This document shows positions 27,101 to 39,100 of a DNA stretch of 60,000 nt, in pieces; positions within the stretch are counted from its first letter, which is position 1; each line of letters starts with the position of its first letter. The position numbers were made by a program, and so were the translations under genes. This stretch comes from Owenia fusiformis (taxonomy: Eukaryota > Annelida > Polychaeta > Sabellida > Oweniidae), in assembly GCA_903813345.2 (NCBI GenBank), contig CAIIXF020000001.1:25907915-25967914 (forward strand). Direction: 5' to 3'. The notes beneath the pieces are model-generated. The model saw only the letters and a program-made list of their open reading frames with translations. It did no database searches and was not told the origin of the DNA.

Positions 27101-30100
27101 TCTTCTAAGAAAAACACTTTCAAGTTTAATAACATAATAAATAATTCATATATTCATAGAATTTTTTTCTCCAAAATATTTCAATCAGAATAGTCATATA
27201 AACTTGTATAATTTACACTGAAAACAACCCTGAGATAATTGATGTCATTATTTTCCAATAAAAATCAGTGGTAATGGATTAGGACTCCCTTGTAGCTGGT
27301 AAAACGTACAACGACACATAATTATTTTTTCTACAATTCTTTAGTATTTTTTCATCAAACATGAAAGAAAAAACTATTGAAACCATGAATGCCAACTATC
27401 CAATTGAGTAAAAGAGATGCACATGTATATATAACACCTTCATTATGTTAGACAAGATATGTTTGTCACTAACACAAGGGTGGATATCATATAAATGGGT
27501 GTGAATGGTCAATGGGGATGTTTAACAGCCAAGTGATCTTTAATCAAGCATGGCAGAAATCAATACAGAATATTCTATCCAATTTAACATTAACACTGCT
27601 CTAAAAGAACATGAGACAACATAATAAAGCAGTTTCTTATACAAATTGCACGTTTTTGCAATTGGATATATTATCGAAGCATTTTTTGTTATGAAACATC
27701 ATTTTGTAACCATGAGAATTATATTTTATGAGGGCTCAACAGGAAATCATATGTAAGACAAATGTATTTACGACAAAATTCATTATTTTGTCCATAATTA
27801 ATTATGGGTTTAAGCTTGCATGCCCATTTTGTAACATATAGAATAATAGGCGATGTTATGTCTCAAAACATTCATTTCCGATATGTAACAGTTCAATGTA
27901 TGGCATAATTCTTTAAGGATAATCCTTGAGAAGAACAAAGCTTAAGACAATTAGCTTTTATGGCAATGTTTTCTTGACAGCAACATTCTTCAACATTCCA
28001 ATATTAGGATGCAATTATCATCTCAAGCCTAAAGAGCAAATCAATTAAAACAACACAATATCATATTCTAATAAAAATATGAGAATTCCAGCACTTCATT
28101 TTGTTTTCCTGAGGATTTCAAAGAAAAGCCAATTTCAACTTATTAATGTGTTTAAGCTTAAGGATAACACCATTGATTTTCTACAAGCAATAATAAAAAT
28201 TAACTTCAACTTCAGACAATGTCATCTAATAATGGCATATTCAGGCCCTCTTTCTGCCACACTAGAAAGAATCTGATAGAAAACTTTGATCTTTAAGAAG
28301 GCGGGAAGCACTGAGCTGAGAGACCTTTCCTTAAGTAGACAATGATACCATTGATGTTGTTACTTGACAATGGCGTCACAACTTACCAATGACAATGGCG
28401 TCACAACTAACCAATGACAATGGTGTCACAACTAACCAATGACAATGGCGTCACAACTAACCAATGACAATGGCGTCACAACTAACCAATGACAATGGTG
28501 TCACAACTAACCAATGTACAAAACAGAAGGGATACTATGTGAATCCCTTATATGTACAGTATGATTCATTTGGGAGTCTAGACAAGGCACTCAGGATCAG
28601 AACAAATGCATAAATTCTCTCAGTGAATTATAACCACATTCTTTTAAACGAACAATATCAATTACTAATGACTTACAGGAAAAAACATTCTTTCTGTATC
28701 ATATATAATTTCTTTGAAATCGAAACTATATTTCCGGAGGGAAGCAAGAAGTCAAACAACAATTTTATGACTTATTGGGAAAGTCATATTATTACAAATG
28801 ATGATCATGTTATCCTGTATGTATGATAGTTTCCTGCAGCTATAATGTCATTAAACACAGAACATCAATTTATAATGAATACCCATTTGCTAATTAATTA
28901 AATCCCCTATAGTATAAGGCACATACAGGTACATGTAGTATCTACTGAATCTTGCCAAAACACTTGTTTTGATATCTCTCTACAGTTTTTCATTAATACT
29001 TTGGCAACACTCAGTATAATAAATCAGTTAAAATATTATAGCAGTAATGCATGCATGTATAGTATGTCATGAATGCAAAAAGTAGGTGTGAATTATATTG
29101 TGCTGCAATATAAAACAAAATTATTAATAGCTTGACATGCATTATTGATTTCTTGTGAATCAAAATGCAATAGAACCGTGCTATATCACATAACTATGCA
29201 TGGTTAATAAAAAAAACTCAAAAAGATTTTAAGCACAAGCGTCATAGGATTGTGGCTAATAATGCATTTGTTTCTTGTTTATAAAAGCATTTGTATATTT
29301 AGCCTTTAATCAGCCTACACGTATCAGTTTAAGCTAGAAATAAAAGATCATTGTCCTATATATCACCTATGAAATGGCATTTTGTGGATATACACAATTG
29401 GATATATATTTCTAAAATGTGTATTTTAAACCAAGCAAATAGCAATGTGTAATGTAAACCTCCCCATCTAAACCCAAATCAATGAAACAAGCTCAATCTA
29501 GCAAAATGTGTAACCAAAACTGAAGTGATATAATCTAATCTACCTTAATATATACAATATGTGCCACATTTAGTTTTTACCATCTAGGCACTTTTTATGA
29601 TACTCTAAAAATCAATCCTATCTTTATCTACAGATTTAGGAATTTTTTGTTCAGCTTTATATGTCTGACTTATTTTCAAATCTAGAGTTGGATTAAGGAT
29701 GGACTTGAGGATTAGGTAGTTAGTATTCGTCACATTGACAAAGAATGAGGCAATTTGTAGCAAATCAAATTTCCTAATTGAATAAGGCTATATGAGATGC
29801 CTTATCAGTATGTATCTAGTGACCACAAATTAACATTCTTTCCACATGCAATCTATCTTTATTCAAAAAATGTTTCAATGACAGTTGTAAACATGTCGCT
29901 TGTGTATTAGATGAAAATCTAAGGACTAAATATCCTGTAGAAATTTTCACATCTACTTTCTTTTTCTCATTGCCCGGGTCTCATTTTCTAACTCTCTCAA
30001 ACCAGTGGCCTCTTAACACTAAAGCAATACACACTTCAGTTTTGAGAATTTTGTACCCAACAGAGAACAAATCCTGTTGATGACAATATACTATTAAAGG

Positions 30101-33100
30101 GTTACTTACGTTCTATTATTCTCGATTATTTTAACCTTTTTTATAAGAATCACACCATTAGACTTAATCTCTATGGAAATACAAGGAGAGAGCAAATAAT
30201 ACATTCTTATTAAAGTTTTTCCTCTTCTAATTCTAAGCTACTCATAAAACATGGGCTACACTGAAGCCGTAATTGGAAAAATAAATTCTCTCGAGAAATA
30301 ATCAAAAGTCGATATTAAACAAAATGCATTTGGCCATCTTAACCAGCAAGAAATGAATGTAATCTCAACTTAATGTTGTTTTTCTAGACTGCTTTATTAG
30401 TTACACTTAGATTTGCTTTGGGACAAATCTCATATATCTTGTTGAAGCTCATAAGTTTATGAAGATATCAGCTATAGATTGATCAGAGGATCACACGTTC
30501 AGTTATCAATAATTCATAGTGATCTATATGACACCAAGGTCAGCACAACCCTAACAGACAGCTACCCTTTCAAAGAGTGGTTCAATTTGTCTCTAATTCT
30601 TCGAAATGTTGGGTTTTGATCTTTATTAATCTTGCAAACAAATTATCTTTGAAAACTAGAAAAGCAGCAACTTCCTGGATTTGCCAATAACCACCAGACA
30701 TGCAAATTAAGCAAAGGCCATTTGACTTGAAAATCTACAAAAACAGCAAATCCTCAGAGTAGCAAATCCCATCAAACCTACAGATAAGCAAAGGACAAAG
30801 GACCCCCAAATCTAGAAAAACAGCAAATACCGAGAGTAGCAAATCCCATGGAACCTGCAAACGGACAAAGAATATAAGACCTGAGAATAATAATCTGTAG
30901 TAGTCAGAGGTTAAAGTACTGGAAGATACTACAAAATCATACCACCCTGTAGTCACTCAAAAGCATCAACTTTTAAACTTGGTATCCTATAACATGTGTA
31001 AGAATTTGAAAATATCTGACATGTGGTTTTTCTTGAATTGTGATGACAAAAAAGGACGACATCACATTCACGACAACGCTATCATCATGGAAAGCAATTT
31101 TATGGACAGATATTTTGTGTCTGAGGCACATTCATTAAGTACCTTTTATCAGTACAGATCTAATGTATGTCATTTGCCATCAGATGCATACTGGTTATTG
31201 AGTGGAAAATCCAAATGAATAGCAACTATTACTAAACTGAAGGAGGTGATAGAAAAGGAAAAATCACACATAGCTAATGAGTTGAATACAAGCTAAACTA
31301 AGTTATTCCTACTTTGACTCATTTTCCAATCTTCCTGTAGACTACTATATCATCAAAAGTGTCTGATGATGGTCAATCTGACATTTTCTGAAAAATCTAA
31401 ATCTACACCAACACTTTCCCCAAAGAATAAATCCTATTTGATATTGGATTTATGCATAATTAACCATTCAATCAGACTTGAGCTTGTAAAAAGCCAAAAA
31501 TCAAATACCAGGGCATGTATTTGACTTTCATTATCTATTTTCACAAGTTTATGCATTATTCATATTTCCCGAGTTCAAGGTACCTTTTTAATTCAAAGTC
31601 TTACAATGTTACATAAGTTCAAGCAATAACATTCTTAAGATACACTACATGAAATTAATATTTCATTTGGCACTTTATTCTTAGAAAAAGACAACATACT
31701 CATAACCTATTCTTCCGCCTGATCAATATTTCTCGAAATGGCCCTGATTTTTGCCAGATGTAATACCTATGGATCTTTTGCTCCTAGTGATAACATCTGA
31801 CATATGCCTATGAAACACAAAGCTTTAATCAACAGACAAAGACCATAAAATAGTAATTTTCAAATCATTTAGTAACGTTCAGTATGCTATTCATTTATTT
31901 TTCATTTGGTAAACGTATGTTTATGGCATATCCTAATGCTCGTTACTTGTCTTACAACAACAAATAGATAAACAAATAGATTTACAATAATGAGCCCATA
32001 TATTTCCAGAAAAGAGAAATTAAATATATTTAAGAGTGTGTTTGACATACAGAGTGACCTTTCAAACAATTTTCAAATCATTTTGGACATAATTCCTTAT
32101 TTTGCCCACTCTTTCACCAAACGATTACCCATAACTTTTCACTTATATAATTATTTAAGAATAAAACAATGATTAATAATTCATTTATGTGCTTTATATA
32201 TCATTTGGGAAATGGATTGCTATACTATTTCAATATATTTCATTTAAGCCCTTAGTATGGAATTTTCCCCCTTATGTCGCACTGACTTATACAATTTCCT
32301 TTTATCAAATAGATGAAGAAATAACTGACTTTTCCATTTGGAATTATACTTAAGTATCTCAAATAATTGCATAATCTATAAAATGCCACATTAATTTTGA
32401 ACTCTACTCAAATATAAACTGAAGTGACATCTTTCTGAAGTCTTGCTCAATAAATGGCAAAATGTGTAATAAAGTTAACTTCTTTCCAATTATCAACTGA
32501 TATGCCATCTTTGTGAGAGAATGAATGCTGAAGCGATTCAATACACCATTCAAAGGTGTCCAGCAGAAAAAACGTTTTCACAAACTTTGCTGTTTGTGTG
32601 CGAGGCCCAAATTCAGATTTAACTCCTGATTCCTAATAAATGATAAATATGTGATATTGTCTTTCATAAATGCAGTCTTCTCATGCATTCTATATATACT
32701 TACAGTGTTATGAGCATCAGCAGCAAGTCTGGCAGCGTATCTGGCTATGAGACGATGTTCATCATCTATTCTGTTAGAGTCTAAACTGTTGAATCTGCTA
32801 TTTGGACTGAAATTACACAAACAAAAATAACAATGAGATTTCCCTTTTCATATTTTTCAACTAATAATTCCTCAAGTTCTATAATAAAATATTAGTGGCT
32901 ACAAATAGTTAGATCGCTGTACACTATCTGTAAAATATGGATCCCCAAAGTGCAATTGTAAATGATAACAATAATACAATCATTCTAGAAATCAATGTTA
33001 TAGATTGTTGAATTCCTTTGAGCTTTTTATCTTGTCTACGACTGCCTATATTATTCTAGACAGAGAGCACCTTAGCAAGATGTCTAGACCGCGTAGAAAA

Positions 33101-36100
33101 CAGTGAAAATGTGCGAATGACTTACTTGTTTTATTTTAAAGCCCCAATGACTTAATAGTGTAAATGCATCTAAATAATTGCAATACATTTAAATGCCTGA
33201 CTGCATTGCTTATAGTTTAAAAATCTCCTAATAAGATTGCCACTGTATTATCAAAACATAAATAAGTTAAGGTCACCAAATATTAAATGGACTCAAAATG
33301 ATATCTGACTCAATATCCAATGTACTCAAAATAATATGTGACCCAATCACCAATAGACTCACAATGACATGTGATCCAGTGTCCAATAGACACACAATGA
33401 TATGTGACCCAGTGTCCAATGGATGTACAATGATATGTGACCCAGTGTCCAATAGACACACAATGATATGTGACCAAGTGTCCAATGGATGCACAATGAT
33501 ATCTGACTCAATATCCAATGTACTCAAAATAATATGTGACCCAATCACCAATAGACTCACAATGACATGTGATCCAGTGTCCAATAGACACACAATGATA
33601 TGTGACCCAGTGTCCAATGGATGTACAATGATATGTGACCCAATGTCCAATGGATGCACAATAATATGTGACCAAGTGTCCAATGGATGCATAATGATAT
33701 GTGACCAAGTGTCCAATGGATGCACAATGATATGTGATCCAGTGTCCAATGGATGTACAATGATATGTGACCCAACTTTATTTTTAAACAATAACTAGCT
33801 ATTTTAAAATGTTCAAATGTGTCTCATAAGCCCAGATAGGGCTGGTTGTATGATATGATACAAGTGACACTTTAATAAAATAAATAAATAAATAAATATC
33901 CAATGGATGCACAATGATATGTGATCCAGTGTCCAATGGATGTACAATGATATGTGACCCTGTGTCCAATGGATGCACAATGATATGTGACCCAGTGTCC
34001 AATGGATGTACAATGATATGTGACCCAGTGTCCAATGTATGTACAATGATATGTGACCCAGTAGCCAATGAATGCACAATGATATGTGACCCAGTAGCCA
34101 ATGAATGCACAATGATATGTGACCCAGTGTCCAATAGATGCACAATGATATGTGACCCAGTGTCCAATGGATGCACAATGATATGTGACCCTGTGTCCAA
34201 TGGATGCACAATGATATGTGACCAAATGTCTAATAGACTCGCAATGATACGTGGCACAATATCCAATGGACTCACAATGTAAATGCTGCACACTTTGAGT
34301 GAAATAATCCTTTTTATAAATCCTATATGTGTATAATGCTGAATCTCCTCTGCAGTAGGCTTGACTGGTCAAATAGAGAGATGTTCTGACATGTTAGACT
34401 TGCAACTATGCAGTGTTCCACTTTTATCCTGGTCTTTATCACTTTACACCCTTACATCCAGACTTCAATATGTATGTTCATTCATCCATCATTGCGTCAC
34501 CATAAGTATCCTGAGATGGCGATGTGACTGATTACTCACAAGTATAAGCACAATGACACCCTAAGTGCTATGACATCATAAGTACCCAATTGTTTGAGAA
34601 TGTCTCAACTGCCAAATCCTAAGAGCATGAAGTGAATGTAAGAATTATCTTTTAGGGGCTTCTTGGACTACAAACTACCCATGAGCAATGTTTCTAAGAT
34701 TTATGCCTCCTTCAATGAGCCACTCAACAATTTATTGAGGAGTTTCCCAGACTGATTTGCCTTACTAAATTCTAATAAAAGTAACAAATATATGACTTTG
34801 TGGTTTTCACAGATAACTGGAAGACAAAATTCTGCATTTCTAAGAGTCAACTGCTTTACATCTGTATTGATTATTCTTCAAAAATTAAATAATTCAATAA
34901 ATTATCAAAACATATTGGAAATAATGAAGTGAAATGAAAATATATAAATATAAGAAACTTCAACACATTTTTTTCATATAATTGTTTTATTTGTTTTTCT
35001 GTTCTATAATATTTTTATCTTACAGAGTAATGAGGTCTCATGACTCAACATAGTTGAATGTATGTGTTTTTTACAAAACTATTTAGTCTTAATCAAATCT
35101 TGGAAGAAATGCAAAAGGCATGGGTAACATACATGTATACAAGATGTCCTTCAAAGATAAGTAGTCAATGGGAGGAAAAAATGGGACTGAAAAAAGTGTT
35201 CAGATTGGAAGGTGTTTGGATTAGCCAGGTGTTCAGATACACAGGTTCTACTGTATTACTATCAATTTAACATCCAGCTGAGCAAGAAACCTGAGAAGAT
35301 CTCTTGTTTTAGGAATAATCAATTTAATGAAGAAGAACTTGTCATATTTAGCCTTGATGTTTACCCTTTGCAAAAGTTTATCACACACTTTAAATTATTG
35401 ATAATTCTACAATCTATCCTACAGTGTGTTCACTATCTAAGCACCTCACTCATTTTTCAAGTCATACATATACAGATAGCAATTCATAATATGCAGTCAG
35501 AAATCAGCACACTTTCCTACCCTTTTCTACCTATAGGCAGCTGACCTCAATTTCACATTCAAACTCCCATGAAAACCCATGAAAGGTACATTTGAGATCT
35601 TAACAGCATTATGGTACTTGGTGTTCTATACCAGTAATTCTATCAATACATTAGGTCCAGCAATAAAGGCAAGTGGAGTTGAAGATCGTGTTGCATGTAT
35701 TCATTGCTCTCTAGAACACTCAGGAAATGAAGAATGGGGAAACAAATTACCGAGATACCTCAGAAGTCAAACACACAATCTCTGTAATAATTGGCCTAGA
35801 ATCAATGGTAGCATCCCTGATAATAATAATATATTTGTGCCTAACTTGTTGACATGATTTTATAAGTTATTTTGGAAAACATATTTTGGATTTTCTTGAC
35901 TTTCTTGTTTGGACTAAGTAGATTCTAGACAAAACATACTTTTACATATACTCCTCATTTAATTTATGTCATCTGTTACTTTCCTAGATTTAATTCAAAA
36001 TGTTACGCCACTTATATATAGGTTAATCATCATTTGAAATATATTTATCATTAGTTATATCTAAATCATCATATGAAACCTACATCATCACTTTCTATCA

Positions 36101-39100
36101 CTGATAATCATTTTTGAAATATGTATTTCATCACTGTGACTAGTATCATCATTTGAAATATATTTTTTATCATCACTTGATGTCATCACACGATATATAT
36201 TTTTTATCATCACTTGATGTCATCATTTGAAATATATCTTTCATCATCACTTCTATCTAAAGCATCATTTGAAAGTGAACCAAGAATCAGATGCATTCAT
36301 CAAAGTGATAGCAAAGAATAAACTTTTAAATAACTGTGTGTTTCCAACATTGCCTCTCTGTCATCAAATCTTAATTACATGACCTAAATAAGAATTGAGA
36401 TATGAAATGAGTTATTGAAAATGGTTCTGGAAGAAGTCATGAAACAGCAAATTCTCAAACAACATACGCAGTTCATATCGCATGAACATGAAGTCATTTA
36501 ATTCATAACCAGTTTTGAAAACATATCAAAATGTATATATCTACAGTTTAAGTAAAGAACACAATGTTTGATCATAAATGTGCAATAAGACACAAATCTT
36601 ATGACTTACCTTGTATGGCATCACAGCAGATAGAAATACATGTATGAAAGAGAGATGAATACACAGATAGCGTATATAATAATCAATGAGTCAAATTACA
36701 CTACCAAATTCCTCCACATTCAGTTGAGCATACTGTACTCTAATAACAATTATAAGCTATTATATAGGGACTATCTCAGGATTTTCCCAATATATGACAA
36801 TATGTACAATATATTCCCCAATATATGACAATATGTATTATATATTCCCAACAGATGGGCAATTTGGAGTTTCATAAATTAAATTACCGTGATAAAATCT
36901 CTTACAAATAAAAATCCACGTTATGAATCGTCTTCAAATAATCAATAATACTGCATACCTAAAATCCTTGTTTGTTGTCCAAAAGTGTAAAAACATAAAA
37001 ATGAATCTATGATTTAGAAAATTGTTATTGACAAAACCGTGAAATAAGCTGACCAATGCCCAACCTTTTGGAAAGAGATTATTCCGATAAACACAGAGTA
37101 ATACTGGATAATTGAAATTCCCATAGAGCAGCAGAAAAAATATCACCACCCTAGAGGAATCGGTGATTACAAAGCGCTGTGCTGCGCTGTATTTTGAGAG
37201 ATAACATTGTTTGGTTTGAGTGCGTTACTTACAATATTGATTGCTTCACAGAATTAATCATAACAGAGCCACTGACTTCTATTTACCACCATTACTTGTT
37301 TACTTGGCAGATAGCGATTAACATTTTCCTAACTTCCACTTGAACAAAATGGGATGCATTAAATAATTCGTATTTCTAGGTTTTTCACTTACTCCATCAA
37401 TTCTTCATGTAAACAACAATGTTACAACAACAACCATATTTAATGACATTCTTGATGGACTGTAATTCATTCAATCCTTTACTAATCAAATAAATAGCTT
37501 TCAGATTAATACTGAATCAAATAAAACATAACATTAGGCTTTAAGACTTAGTAATGAAATAGAAGTACAATGTGAGGCTTTAAGACCTAGTAATGAAATA
37601 GAAGCACTACATGAGGTAAGACCTTGTAATGATATAGAAGCACTGCATGAGGTAAGACCTAGTAATGAAGCAGAAGCACTACATGAGGCTTTAAGACCTA
37701 GTAATGAAATAAAAGCACTACATGAGGTAAGACCTAGTAATGAAATAGAATCACTACATGAGGCTTTAAGACCTAGTAATGAAACAGAAGCACTACATTA
37801 GGTAAGACCTAGTAATGAAATAGAATCACTACATGAGGCTTTAAGGATGCAGTACCGGGTCGGTTTTCACGTCTGTTTGCGCAGGTTTTACTTCCGGTTT
37901 GAGAAAGCTAGCTCCCAAGAACGTCATTTTCGCATTTAGTCTTATTCAAAAATTATAGTTTATTTCGGTAATGGTGTTTCCAGAAAAGAATTAAATTGCA
38001 AACATTTTATCAAGCATATTTTATCCCTTTCACTTTTATGGGAAAACTTGAGTCACAATTAGTGGATACGAAAACCAGGGTTCGAAAGGTGCCAGCTCTA
38101 TTGGAAACTCAAAAAAGTAAAAAGATTCATTTTGGGTGGGTAAAATAATATTTTTATTTTGTAATTACCAGACGGTCAATCCTCTTCATATTGCACTTGG
38201 ATGATGATAACATCATAGTGATACATTGTAAAAAATATGAGCAAAATCTAATGTCTGGAACTTTTTCTACGCTGACCTGGTACTGCATCCTTAAGACCTA
38301 GTAATGAAATAAAAGCACTACATGAGGCTTTAAGACCTAGTAATGAAACAGAAGCACTGCATGAGGTAAGACCTGGTAATTAAATAGAATCACTACATAA
38401 GGCTTTAAGACCTAGTAATGAAATAGAATCACTACATAAGGCTGTAAGACCTAGTAATGAAATAGAACCACTACGTGAGGCTTTAAGACCTAGTAATTAA
38501 ATAGAATCACTACATAAGGCTTTAAGACCTAGTAATGAAATAGAATCACTACATGAGGCTTTAAGACCTAGTAATGAATGAAACAGAAGCACTACACAAG
38601 ACTACATAATGATGGATTACATCAGTGCCACGTGCAACTTAGAATCCTAAGTAATGAATGAATCAGAATATCAGGATATGGAATGACATTTTAGTAGTCA
38701 CAAGGGTTCTCACAAGCATGATTCACATACAGCGTGTACCTTACTATTACAATAGATCAGATAAGTGTGAAATCTAATAATATGGCAATCCCATAAAGTC
38801 TCCCTCAAATCGGGGTTCCCCTAAAAAATAATAATGTGAATATGATAGTAAAAGTAAAAAGTGGACAATCATGGTTTACAGTACCGAGATATAATTTGAC
38901 AGTCAACAAATTGAAGAATACAAGGTGAAGTGCATATATCTATCACAATTATCTATTCCATGTCCAATATTACTACTGAAACGATCCCCTTGCATGATAC
39001 CACAAGCTGCTAAAGCCATGAAAATATTGACATTCATAAAATATCAATGAGCTTAAAGCGAATTATAGGTGTTCATCTACTATAGGGAGCTTAACGTTAA

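Larger units (their letters stand above)
8532..32703 (-). other. 24-kb dystrobrevin intron hosting a giant nested exon and repeats
   Basis: The intron runs from ACT|GTAAGT at 32703 to TTTCAG at 8532. It contains the 3.8-kb coding exon at 18693-22466, tandem arrays near 10.4, 15.0, 17.4 and 28.4 kb, two related MITEs near 15.3 and 16.1 kb, a tRNA-like SINE fragment near 11.3 kb, and a dispersed repeat at about 24.2 kb. The remainder (8.5-10.3, 11.4-14.9, 16.4-17.3, 17.8-18.6, 22.5-28.3 and 28.5-32.7 kb) is AT-rich sequence in which I see no supported gene. Confidence 0.65.

Noticed and set aside
28366-28515. CRISPR-like array
   Set aside because: The unit repeats directly with no spacers and the DNA is eukaryotic; it is a minisatellite.
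33273-34372. Several 100-170 codon frames on both strands
   Set aside because: They are created by the 33-bp minisatellite period and have no splice sites or family similarity.
35579-35857. 92-codon + strand frame
   Set aside because: Composition resembles translated intron and no motif was recognised.
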